From contig VIIQ02000066.1 in assembly GCA_007449985.2 (NCBI GenBank), positions 1 to 64,000 of the forward strand: a stretch of DNA of 64,000 nt, in the 5' to 3' direction. Below are positions 47,169 to 57,302 of this stretch, one piece after another; position 1 is the first letter of the stretch, and every line of letters begins with the position of its first letter. This DNA comes from Desmodesmus armatus. Lineage: Eukaryota; Chlorophyta; Chlorophyceae; Sphaeropleales; Scenedesmaceae. The notes beneath the pieces were generated by a model, which saw only the letters and a program-made list of their open reading frames with translations, was not told the DNA's origin and searched no databases. The translations under genes and the position numbers were made by a program.

Positions 47169-50100
47169 ATGGAGGGTGCTGCTGCTGCTGTCCTACCTGA
47201 GGAGCCCGGTGCTGCTCCTGCTGTGCCCCCAGAACAAGAGGAGGCCCCTGTCAGCGAGCCCATGGTCGCTGAAGAAGCACCGTAAGTATACGTTTCATCT
47301 CGTTCCTGCACATGCTCCCCATGCACAGCTCCTGAGCCTGACCATCTTGCCGCTGCTGCGTTTCCTGCCGCTGCTGTGGTGCTATACACCTCATGCCATG
47401 CACAGTCAGGAGCAGCTGCCCGTTGTCAGCACGCCACCAGCTGCATCTGGTACAGGCCTACATCAGCTGCAGGTATGCAATGCATCTGGAGCAGCAGCAG
47501 TTCGTCAGCAGTGCTGGACCCACTGATAGGATGGGCTTGATACAAACCCATCAGCGCCTCTTGCCTCGGACACACAGCACAGCTTACCCACGAGGTCACC
47601 TTCATAGCAGTAGCAGTTATCAAAATTTGTATCAGAAATCACCAGCAGCAGCAGCTGCAGCACTCGTCAACATCCTTCGCGCATCACCACCCACAGAATC
47701 CAGTCAGCACAGCTTCACATGGCCAAGGGAGCCAGCCTCGATCCACCCATGACAGCACTTGCAAAATGTGCAGTATGATTCAAAACTGGCACAATTTTGC
47801 CCACGCGTGCTGTGTCCTGCTGTGCTGTGCTGTGCTGTGGTGCCTGCAGATCTACCTTCAGATGGTAGTGCAGCAGCATGGCATTCAGCCGGGCATTTGC
47901 AGGAGGGGCGAGCGCCCACCACCCACGGTAGGTGCTTGCATGTTCACCCATGCCATGATGATCAGCGACAGCAGCAGAGGCTGCGCAGCTGTCATGGCAG
48001 GTGCTCAACAGCAGCAACAGTACAGCAGCATGACAAGAGTTGTCACGTGCAGCAGCTGCACCAGCAGCAGCAGCAGTAAACACAGCAGCAGTACATCAGC
48101 AGCAGCAGCAGTAAACACAGCAGCAGTACATCAGCAGCAGCACAGCACCACCTTTTTAGATGGTGGTCGGATCCCAAAGTCAACCTTGAAATACTGGCAG
48201 TCATAAGTACACTGGCAACCATAAATACTGGCTGTCTTGCTTTGAATCAGGCTACTATCTGGTGTAGGTGGTGCAAACCACTGACGGGGATCGGGGTTTT
48301 TCCCCACCTTAGTGTTTCAACCGGTTCAACCCTGGCAGGCAATGCCATTGATGTGTGGCGAATGTGTCTGCGTGTAACATTTTCTTCCCCATAAGCATTC
48401 CCCAACAGTTGGACAGCAGTGTTGCTCAATGGGATTACCATACACAGTTCCAGAGTGATTCAACTTGGTTTGTCTGTATGATTGGCTCAGAACGGCCAGC
48501 ACGCAATGCAGTACAGTACATTGCACAGTAAAGGTATGGGGGACAAAGTCCCAACCTCGGCACTAGCCAGCGAGCAAAGAGCTCATAAGAGAATACAGCA
48601 GGGGGCCCTGACCTGCGTGCATATGTCATAGCAGAACTGCTGGCCTCTGCCACGTGACCATCACCATTTGCCGTTGATGGCTAGCATGCGAGTGTGGAAC
48701 TAGAAGCAACCCCTCAGCTTCTGCTGCTGCCGCCCCTCGCTGCCGCTGCTGGTTCTGCTGCTGCCGCCGCCCCATGCTGCCGGACCATGTTGCTGCTGGT
48801 TCTGCTGCTGCTGCTGCAGACTGGCAAGGTCGCTGACTGGAGCACAGTGAAGAAGAACAAGCACGTCACCAACACAAAGAAGGAAAACACGGTGAGACCG
48901 CCCTGCATCGAAGGGCCCACCTCCCCCTTGTGTTGGTGCATCAGTGTCCTGAAGTGTGAACAGTACGGCCCAGGGGGGGAAGTATTCGCTGAACCCCCTC
49001 TCCCCTCTACTGTCGCTACCACTCTCCTGCTGCATGTTCAGCAAGCTGCTTAGGGGATGGGGAGTTTGTGATTGGCGGAGCGGGAGGAAGGTAAGGCGAG
49101 GTGCCGACTTGTCAGGACTGGGAGCCTCCCGCGATTCCTCTTATGCTCATGTCCTGTGCTGATTAAGTGACCCTGCCTGCCGCATTGTTGTCGTCTGCTG
49201 TTGTCACCTTGTCTGCAGCAGCGCTGACTTACAGAGAAGAGTGTTTGGAAGGGGATTGAAGGGCGAGGTGGAGGGAACTTTCACAGAGGGGGCCCTGCTG
49301 GGAGCCCTCTCATGCTCATGTTCATGCCCTGTGCTGACTGACCAAATCACCCTGCCTGCTGTGCTGTTGTCTTCTGCTGCTGTCACCTTGTCTGCAGCAG
49401 CATCGTGACCGTGAGAACCCTCGGTCCCGTTGGGCGCAGCAGCGGGCCGGTGTGCACAAGATTGCAGGCACAGCAGGGCGCACATTCACCAGCAGATTCA
49501 GGTAGGGCGGACTGTTAGTCAGAGCAAGGACTGTAGCAGTGCAGGAATGGGCTGGCCGGGAATACAAGTAAATTCCAGGAGGGTCGGGACAGAAGGCTTC
49601 CTGTGAAGGTATGACATATAGGTAGTGCAACTTACAAACAAAGACGCCGCTCGGTTGCCAAACTGTGCTCCTCATTCCGGCACTTCAAATCAAATCAAAG
49701 TTACACCTGTAGCTGTGAAACTCAAGAGCTCATGCCAGCCATTCACTGATATCACGGAGATAGCACAATCAACCCAGAAGGAACAACATACTGAAGATCA
49801 AAACAGAGAAGCCTGACGCTTTTGTGAGGATGAAAACCAACCCTAAAATCCCCAAGCGTACTATCTAAGTGCACGAGATGGACAGCCCTCCGAATGGATG
49901 CCGGGCAAAAACCTCCGTGGAGGAAAATAAAAAACCCTTTGTGGCAATGTGACTTTGGGCTGGACCAATTCGGAGGCTCGGCACTAGACGGCTCTCGATA
50001 CAAAAACACAAAGCTGTCAAATCAGTCAGCTGTCGTCAACGCTCCACTGCCGCTGCTGCTGCAAAGGACTGTTACTGCTCTCCAGTGATATCAGCTGCAA

Positions 50101-53100
50101 GCCCAGGTGTTAACGCCATAGAGCTTCCTCCATTGGCCTCGCGCCCTGCAAGGGCGGCTCTTCTAATGTCCCAAGCGCGGAGGATGTAGTTGGCCATCAA
50201 AGGCTGGTTGAGCAGTAGGCGCCATGGGGCCTGTGTGGGGCTAGCTTGGGCACCTGTAATGCAGTCTGCAATATGCGGCATGCTGCGGGGGATAGAGTAG
50301 GCAGGGCACTCCAACAGGAAGTGAGTGGGTGTTTCAGCATGTTGTTTGCAGGATGGGCAGAGTTCCCTTGCATTGCGTGCAGCAGCTGTCTCCCTGTGTC
50401 TTGTATGGCTATGGAAGGCATTGAGTGAGAGGGTTTCAAGTCGGAAGTGCATGAACAGTGAAGCGGCTCTACATGAATCCAGGTGGGGAGTGGTGGTTAG
50501 AGTGTGCAGATATGTGCGGAGTTTGGGCCGCCTAGGTGTGAGCTCTCCAATGCCAAAGTCTGCCATGTACCTGGAGTGCACAGAACCTCCTAGGTTGCGG
50601 GGGGGCTGAGTCCAATAAGACCTAAGATAGTTGATTGCACGTGCTTCAACATGTCCCTTAAAGTTTGCCTTACTGACTTCTTTAGGGGTGCTAGTGTCAA
50701 TGTTGTACTCAGTCAGTAGCCGCTGCATGTTCTGACCCCAAGGGTGGTACTTGCCACTCCATGCAGTATGGATCTTGTACAGTAGTCGGTCAGTGGGTGT
50801 GTTTTCTAGATGATGCCAGTACCTAATGGCAAGTGTGTCGCATGTTACATGCAGAGGAAACAAACCCAGTTCTTGTTGCAGGCAGATGTGGGAGGTGTTT
50901 GCAGGGCAATGGAAAGCACGTGTGGTCAAACCCATCTGCCAGGAGTCAAGCTTTTTGCGCAAAGATTGGATGGGTTGGGCCCACACCTGGGCAGCATAGG
51001 TGACCACTGGTTGCACAATAGTGGTTAGTGTCAGCTTGCGCAAGTGAGCAGGGAGCCGCACTTGTTTGAGTACTTTGCGTTGGGCTGCTGCTGCCTTTGT
51101 GCCTGACTTCATGCGAGCTTCAAAGTGGTCATCCCAAGTGTTGGTATTGTTGATGGTAACCCCCAGATATTTGTAGCTGGTGACTTGTGGGATGGTGATG
51201 TCTCCCCACTTGTATGTCTGAGCAGAGCTGTCCATCCGTGTAGCTGCAGCAGCACTGCGGCGGGCACTTGCACAACCACCTAGTACCTTCATGATGGCAG
51301 TTTTAGATGTGTCAGTGGGGTTGACACTTGCACGAAGCTGCCATTTTGTCAGTGCTGCTCGTGTACTGTCCACCAGCCGTTGCATTGCTTCAGGGGTGGA
51401 TGTCACCCCAGCCAGATCATCAGCATACAAAAGAGCAGTCAGTTTTGTAGCTGTTTCGCCAGAGCGCACAGGGACTGGGATTCCCTCGTGTTCCTCCCAT
51501 ACCTGGTGCAAGACGCTGTCAATGTATACGTTGAACATGGTGGTTGCCAGGGTGTCTCCCTGCTCCCAGCCCATGTCAGGGTGCATTAAGCGCGAGAACG
51601 CTCCGTTGTACATGACCTTGGTTGGTGTGTTGTCCACCATGTTAGCAAGGACGCGGAACATTTTCCCAGTAATGCCTTTCTGCCATAAGTGCCAGAGCAA
51701 CCCAGCTCTCCACACAGTGTCATAGGCCTTTTCAATGTCCACAAACAACAGGTATGTATCAAGCTTCTGTTGGCATCGTGCATCCAGACATGTTTTCAGC
51801 ATGTAGATGTTGTCTACCGAGCTTCTGCCAGGGCGGAAACCCTGTTGGCCGTCATGCAGCTTGTCGTTATCTTCCAAAAAAGTCATGATGCGCCCATTGA
51901 TCACCAGATTGTACAGCTTGTCAATGGCAGATCCCAGGGTGATAGGGCGGTAGTTTTTGGCTTCAATGGGGTCTCATTTTTTGTAAATGGGGGTGATCAC
52001 CCCACAAGTTTTGGCTTTCATTTCATACTCAAATTGCATCTGGAAGAAGCTTGTAAGGTGGGGAGTCAGGGCATTGCCACCATACTTCAGCAGCTCATTC
52101 TGGATGTTGTCCAGAGGGCTAGGAGCTTTGTTGTTGTTCAGTCTGTGGCACTGTGCTTGCACTTCTTCCTCGGCAATGGGTTGTGAGAGGCCAGCTGGGC
52201 CTTCTTCTGTGAAGGAGGTTTGTTCCAAGTGTTCCTTAACTTGCGCCTCTATTGTGGCACGGTGCTGAGCATCAAAGTCACCGTTGCGGTAGTGGGTGGA
52301 AGTAGAGGACACTTGCTCATAATGATTGGCTAGAATCTCGCAGATGCCTTGTGCGTCTGTGACTAGGCCGGCGCCGGTAGGGTCGCGCAGCGCTGCCGGT
52401 CCTGTTCGGGTGCTGTCGCGTGACCCTCCCAGGGCTTTAAGAGCTTTCCACATCCCTTTTCCATCATTTCCTCGCCTGCAGCTATCGACTTCAGCAATTA
52501 GGCGATCAGTATGGCGCTGGCGTGCGTCTGCTACTGTGGCTTTGAGGGAGGCCTGCGCCTCCTTGACCTGTACCTGTGCAGTCGCGATTGCATCAGTGTT
52601 CAGTGGGTCGGTGTTGCTAATTTCAAGCAGGTCGGCTGCAGCCATGTCGCGATCCTTAACCGCGTCCTTAACTGCGCGTGTTCTGACAATGGGTACACGG
52701 GAAGAGGGGTGACGGCGGGGTCTCCCAAAGCCGATGGTTGCATCAACCGCTGCATTAATGCGCTCGCAGATGAGGGCCTTAGCTTTCTCACATGCTGTTG
52801 AGGGTTGCATAGTGCCTGCAGTAACATCATCTTTCAGCTTAGTGAGCAATGCTGGAAAGTCCTCAAAATGCTCTTCCAGCGCCTTAGGGTAGGCCTCGCG
52901 TTGCTCCCAGTCCTCCTGTGTAAGGGCAGTCTTGGGGAGAGTTAGCTTATAAGTGTTGGGTTTGGGCTGCCAAAAAGTTGGGGGCTTGGACCTGTGGACA
53001 GGGTGTGGCAGAGTGAACCAAATGGGGAAGTGGTCAGATGTGGAGAGCTTGTGTTGGGTCTCAACCTGCAGGGTGCAACGGGGGCGCACTTGGTGCGGCT

Positions 53101-56100
53101 CAGTCAGCACATACTTAGGTGGCATCAGCACATAATCGATGATAGAGCGCTGGGCACTGTCATCGGGTTGACCTGGCGCGGCGGGGCGAACACGTGTGTA
53201 GGCGGGCTGGTGTGTGCCAGAGACAAGGCAGGACATGCGATTGTTGAGGGTGTATAAGTCAGCACTGCGCAAGAAGTCAATGAGAGCAAGGCCTGCAGGG
53301 TTGGTCATGGTCTCCCCCCATCGACCAATGTGCTGGTTGTCTTCAGAAGCAGAGCCCACTCGGCTGTTCAGGTCTCCCATGATCACAACCTCACCGCACT
53401 GCTTGAAACGTTCCACATCTGCGGCAAGTTGGTTGTAGCACTCAGTGGCAGCAGCGACAGTGGCCAAGGCACTGGGGGGCAGGTACACACAGCCAACAAA
53501 CAAGGGACTCTCCCTCCGGCGGTGGCTGTCAATCTCTAGCCAAATACTTTCAGGGGCAGCAGTATCAAAGTGTGCCTTAGTGACAGGTCCCAGCATACGG
53601 GAAACATAGAAACCTACCCCTCCACCTTGTTGGTCCTGTCTGGGCTTGCTGATGAATGTGTAGCCAGAGATGTCATGTGGCTTGCATTTCCCTTCCCATG
53701 TTTCTGTCACCCCAAGGACGTCAAGGTTGAGGCGGCGGATGATGCCTTCCACTTCCACTGTTGTAATTGCGCTAAGGCCACATGCGTTGACATGTCCCAT
53801 GTTTACCCCGCCCTGTGTCCATGCTGTGTTAGCCGCTCGCACCAAACCAGCTGCATGCCTGCGGCGCCTACGTGCATCTGCTCGGGCTGCTCGTTGTGTT
53901 GAGTCAGTGGGGTTGGGTTGGCGAGGGGTGGTGGCAGGTTGGGATTGTTGGTCTTGGTCCTGGCTTTCAGGTGTTCGGCCTGCATCGGAGGGGGCAAGGG
54001 GGGCTCCAAGGGCAATCAATTTATCACGGAGGTTGAAGGGGATACGAGCATTTGCAGGCAGAACATGGCGCAGCGCCTCTGTGACGCTCATCAGTTGCAC
54101 TTGCTAGCAAAGGTTCCGCCCTCCATGTTGCCTGACGGTTGGGGTGGGATCAAGGCCTTGCGTTCAATTCAATCACTCTATCACTCATTCTACTGGTCAA
54201 AGGGGTGACTCCTGGTGTGCCGTGCTGTGCTGTGCTGTGCTGTGTCGCTTTTGCTGTGTGTGCAGGGGTGTGCACCAGACATTCCCCACCAAGCGTTGGG
54301 AGGCGCAATTCAGGCGCAACGGCAAACCCACCAGCCTGGGCTGCTTTGACCAGGTGAGCTAGCTCCTGCCATACAGGGTCAGGGCTTAGGGTATAGGGAC
54401 AGGATCTAGGGCAGGGTCTAGGGGCAGGGTCTAGGGGTCCCGCCAACATCATGCCTTCCTCCCTGTACAGGTCGCACTGTTGTTTGAACAGGTTGTTTGA
54501 ACAGGTAGACAGTTCAAATCTACCTGAACAGTCCATTCAGACTGACTAAACCCAACCTGTTTGTAACATTTTTGCTGCTGCAGGAGGACGAGGCTGCGCG
54601 CGCATATGACCGCATGATGCTGTGGTGTGAGATCCACGGTGCTGCTGGCAGCATGAAGGGCAGCGTGACTAACTTTGACCTGACAGAGTATGAGAAGGAT
54701 ATCTCATGGCTGACCAGCATCACACAAGTGAGTTTGAGTGAGAGTTTGAGTGAGAGTGAAAGTGGGAGGGCAACGAAGCGAGAAAGTGGGTGGCTGATTT
54801 TGACCTGACAGAGTATGAGAAGGACAGTGAGGGGCGCAAGCAGGCCATCAACCCCAAGCTCTCTTCTTTTGTTGGTGGCATCTGCCATGCTCCCTTTGCG
54901 CCTCTCTGGGTTTCCCTGGCCCTCCTATCTTCACCCACTTGAGGCCTTGTACCCTTTTTGGCATCCCCTCCCCCTAAACCCTGCATCCTCAACTTTTTTG
55001 ATACTGCTGCCGTGCCGTTTGTCCCTTCCTCCCTCTCCCTCATCCCCCGGTTCCCAGGACGACCTGATTGAAGCTCTGCGCAGTGAGGGGCGCAAGCAGG
55101 CCATGAACCGCCAGGCAGCAGCACACAAGCGCTCAAACGACCCATCCCGGGCACGCAGCGGCGGCATGAGTGATGACGCGGGAGGGGAGGCAACCGCTGA
55201 GGGAGCTGACACTACAGCGGGTGAGGATACAACAGCTCCCCCCCCCCCCCCTCACCCACCCCCGTCTCTTTACCTGATGAGCATGTTTGCTTGCATTCAT
55301 GTCATGCAATATAGGGGTGACTGGACGCTCATGTCATGCAATAGAGGGGTGACTGGACGCCTGAAGCAACGCTGCCCCAATCCCAACAAGCACAGCACTG
55401 CCTCCTTTGTCCCACGCTTTGTTCACCCTGACATTTCCACTAACAGACGCAAAGTAGCCCCTAACACCTTCTTTTCCTCTTCAACCCGTTCCTGTTTACA
55501 TGTTCGCAGGGCCCCCCGCAGACAACATGGACACAGAGGGTGATGCTGCTGCTGCTGCTCCTGCTGCTGCTGCTGCTGCTGCTGGCACCGGTGACACTAC
55601 TGCTGCTGGTGACGAGGCAGCGGCCGCGTACGCACAGCAGCAGGAAGCAGCATCCGCCGCGGCAGCAGCAGCGGCGGCGGCCGCCGCAGCAGCAGTGTAT
55701 GACGCCTCAGCCGCCGGCCACCTCTTGCAGGACGCGGCGGCTGCGGCGGCTGCAGCCGCCGCTGCTGGGCGGGAGCTAATGCAGGACCAGATTATGCAAG
55801 ATGCTGCTGAGCTGGACCTGGCCCAGCTGGCCCAGGGGGTCCAATCTGGCCCACTGTCAGTTTCACTGCCGGGCGGCGTGGCGGCGGCTGGCGGCGGCGG
55901 CGGCGGCAACCCCCTGGCGAGCCCGGAGGCTGCGGCGGCTGCGGCGGCTGCATTCCTGTCGTCGCCGGCGGGTGCGCTGAACCTCACGTCTGCTTCCCCA
56001 GAGGCGTTGAATTTATTGTTTGGCAGCATTGGGCAGGATGCTTTGGCAGCGGTGCAGCAGCTGCAGCAGCAGTTGGACCAGGCAGTGGCGTCCGGGGCGC

Positions 56101-56366
56101 AGCCGGATGCGGATGCTGCTGCTGCGGCCGCATTCCAGATTGGGCAGATTGCGGGGACGAATCTGCTGGCGGCGCTGTCGGCGAACCCGTCGCCAGTGGG
56201 CGGGGCGGCAGCGGCGGCGGGGGTGCCGATGCCTTTTGGGGTGGCGGGTGGGGGGGATGTGATGGCGGCGTATGGTTTGGATGACGCTGCTGCGGCGGCG
56301 TTGGCGGCGGTTGGTGGGGAGGACATGACGGTGGGGCTGCATGCGGGGGAGCAGCAGCTGCAGTGA
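47169..56366 (+). CDS. AP2/ERF-domain transcription factor
   Basis: Model: 47169-47281, 47406-47472, 48820-48891, 49398-49501, 54266-54353, 54584-54727, 55058-55220, 55510-56366; 535 aa; all phases agree. The acidic Ala/Pro/Glu-rich N-terminus is followed by a basic segment (VKKNKHVTNTKKEN). The AP2 domain then runs SRFRGVHQTFPTKRWEAQFR, NGKPTSLGCFDQ, AARAYDRMMLWCE and VTNFDLTEYEKD. It matches the FRGV, WEAQ, LG-F and AARAYD positions of AP2 domains, which bind DNA through a three-stranded sheet. DDLIEALRSEGRKQ follows, resembling the linker after AP2 domains of the AP2 subfamily. A long Ala/Gln/Gly-rich tail is probably for activation. The LINE at 50-54 kb lies antisense inside the intron that splits the codon of FRG. 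Extra phase-0 exons (for example 47855-47928) cannot be excluded. Confidence 0.88.
48250..48600 (+). repeat. Composite dispersed repeat (probable TE fragment)
   Basis: The first half (48250-48380) matches 28509-28641. The second half (48520-48600) matches 4915-5005 and, inverted, 33170-33255. Having both halves side by side suggests that this is the most complete copy of one element. It lies in AP2 intron 2. Confidence 0.5.
49115..49408 (+). repeat. Tandem copies of the AP2 exon 4 acceptor region
   Basis: About 110 bases ending CACCTTGTCTGCAG|CAGC occur at 49115-49228 and 49295-49408. The second is the functional acceptor (exon starts 49398). Confidence 0.75.
50072..51973 (-). pseudogene. 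LINE reverse transcriptase, C-terminal part (after the nonsense codon)
   Basis: It begins with DPIEAKNYRPITLGSAIDKL, directly after the TGA, and continues with QGFRPGRSSVDN and the RT motifs LLFVDIEKAYDTVW, GWEQGDTLATTMFNVY and LLYADDLAG. The last of these carries the catalytic Asp pair. It ends with a zinc-finger-like CPSCKQ ... HFLLECPAY segment. An internal Met start exists at 51904, but it lacks the first RT block. The sequence after the stop is otherwise intact, which suggests recent inactivation. Confidence 0.85.
51974..54100 (-). CDS. LINE endonuclease (APE) and RT N-terminal part, ended by an in-frame stop
   Basis: 708 codons from Met at 54100. After a basic, Gln/Arg-rich N-terminus, the endonuclease shows GHVNACGLS, LGVTETWEG (catalytic Glu), GCVYLPPSA, IMGDLNSRVG (Asp/Asn), SIIDYVLMP and STSDHFPIWF (SDH motif), as in APE-type LINEs. 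It runs into the RT thumb-proximal segment CHRLNNNKAPSPLDNIQNEL and stops after GVITPIYKK, inside the first RT block. Confidence 0.88.
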   Translation of the reverse strand: MQLMSVTEALRHVLPANARIPFNLRDKLIALGAPLAPSDAGRTPESQDQDQQSQPATTPRQPNPTDSTQRAARADARRRRRHAAGLVRAANTAWTQGGVNMGHVNACGLSAITTVEVEGIIRRLNLDVLGVTETWEGKCKPHDISGYTFISKPRQDQQGGGVGFYVSRMLGPVTKAHFDTAAPESIWLEIDSHRRRESPLFVGCVYLPPSALATVAAATECYNQLAADVERFKQCGEVVIMGDLNSRVGSASEDNQHIGRWGETMTNPAGLALIDFLRSADLYTLNNRMSCLVSGTHQPAYTRVRPAAPGQPDDSAQRSIIDYVLMPPKYVLTEPHQVRPRCTLQVETQHKLSTSDHFPIWFTLPHPVHRSKPPTFWQPKPNTYKLTLPKTALTQEDWEQREAYPKALEEHFEDFPALLTKLKDDVTAGTMQPSTACEKAKALICERINAAVDATIGFGRPRRHPSSRVPIVRTRAVKDAVKDRDMAAADLLEISNTDPLNTDAIATAQVQVKEAQASLKATVADARQRHTDRLIAEVDSCRRGNDGKGMWKALKALGGSRDSTRTGPAALRDPTGAGLVTDAQGICEILANHYEQVSSTSTHYRNGDFDAQHRATIEAQVKEHLEQTSFTEEGPAGLSQPIAEEEVQAQCHRLNNNKAPSPLDNIQNELLKYGGNALTPHLTSFFQMQFEYEMKAKTCGVITPIYKK
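54790..54845 (+). repeat. Chimeric fragment of AP2 exons 6 and 7 in intron 6
   Basis: TTTTGACCTGACAGAGTATG and the next bases copy exon 6 (coding FDLTEYEKD). They are followed at once by a copy of exon 7 (AGTGAGGGGCGCAAGCAGGC, coding SEGRKQA). The parts normally between them are missing. Confidence 0.7.
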
Positions 56367-57302
56367 GGGGGTGCGGGCAGTGCAGTGTGATGTCGAAAGA
56401 GGGTGTTGGTGGGTGGTGGGTTTGCAGGTGTTGGGGGCGTCTTGCAGGATGGTTGGAAGGGAAGGGCGGCACAAAGTTGGGTTTTGGCATTGACAGCATT
56501 GCAGCAGTAGCAGTACAGCGGGAGGCTGCTGCTCAATACAGTCGCACTGACAGCATTGCAGCAGTTGCAGTACAGCGGGATGCTGCTGCTGCAGCAGTGT
56601 ACTGGCAGTGCAGTAGCAGTGACAGCATTGTGGCCGTAGCAGTACAGTTGGGTGCTGCTGATGGTGCTGTTGAGCAAGAGAAGGTGGGGCATGCCTCATG
56701 GGATTTGGTGCACACCTTTGTCGCTCACAGTGAAGTGTGCATGTCCCCTTTGTATGTGTTACCCAGCAAAGGCTGGGGTGTCGGTTGTGTGTGTTTTGCT
56801 GTCGTGTTGGCAGTGGTTGAGTGATTTTGCTACAAAGTGCAGGATATTGGGGTCACATGGCAGTGGATTGTGCAAGTGGAATCAGCATGTCTTGAGCTGG
56901 AGTGGGCTGTCATGTGAAGTGTGCAGTGTATACCCAAGGGTAACTGCTAGCATGCTGTTACCCCATGCTGTCAACACAGCGCCGTGTTGACACCAGACAG
57001 CCATATGGGCATGCTCCTGTGGCACACTTTCAGGCGGACATGGCTTTACGATACACACATCGATTTCTCTCGATCCGATGCCTTTGTAAGCCCTTGACCA
57101 GCTGAAATTATGTGGTCTTCAGAACCTAACTGTGCATGTTCATGGTCACCAGCCATCTATGCATGAGACAGCGAAGCACATTGTTCGCCATCTTAGGTAA
57201 CATGGTTCAAAAATATCATCAAGTTTCAGAGATTTTCAAACTGGCTTGTGCTGGTTGCCAAATCCGGTCCCGACAAGAACTCCGACACCGCACAACATCA
57301 AC
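56367..57302. other. 3' flank of the AP2 gene and 5' flank of LRR protein 2
   Basis: Contains a short tandem repeat at about 56488-56655 (GACAGCATTGCAGCAGT(A/T)GCAGTACAG units). No gene seen. Confidence 0.45.

Larger units (their letters stand above)
50072..54100 (-). mobile_element. Nearly complete APE-type non-LTR retrotransposon (LINE)
   Basis: One minus-strand frame of 1343 codons codes an endonuclease/reverse-transcriptase protein and is broken by one in-frame TGA (51974-51976). The element lies in AP2 intron 4, antisense. Its ends and target-site duplication were not found; 49502-50071 and 54101-54265 may include its 3' and 5' UTRs. No separate ORF1 was seen. Confidence 0.88.
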
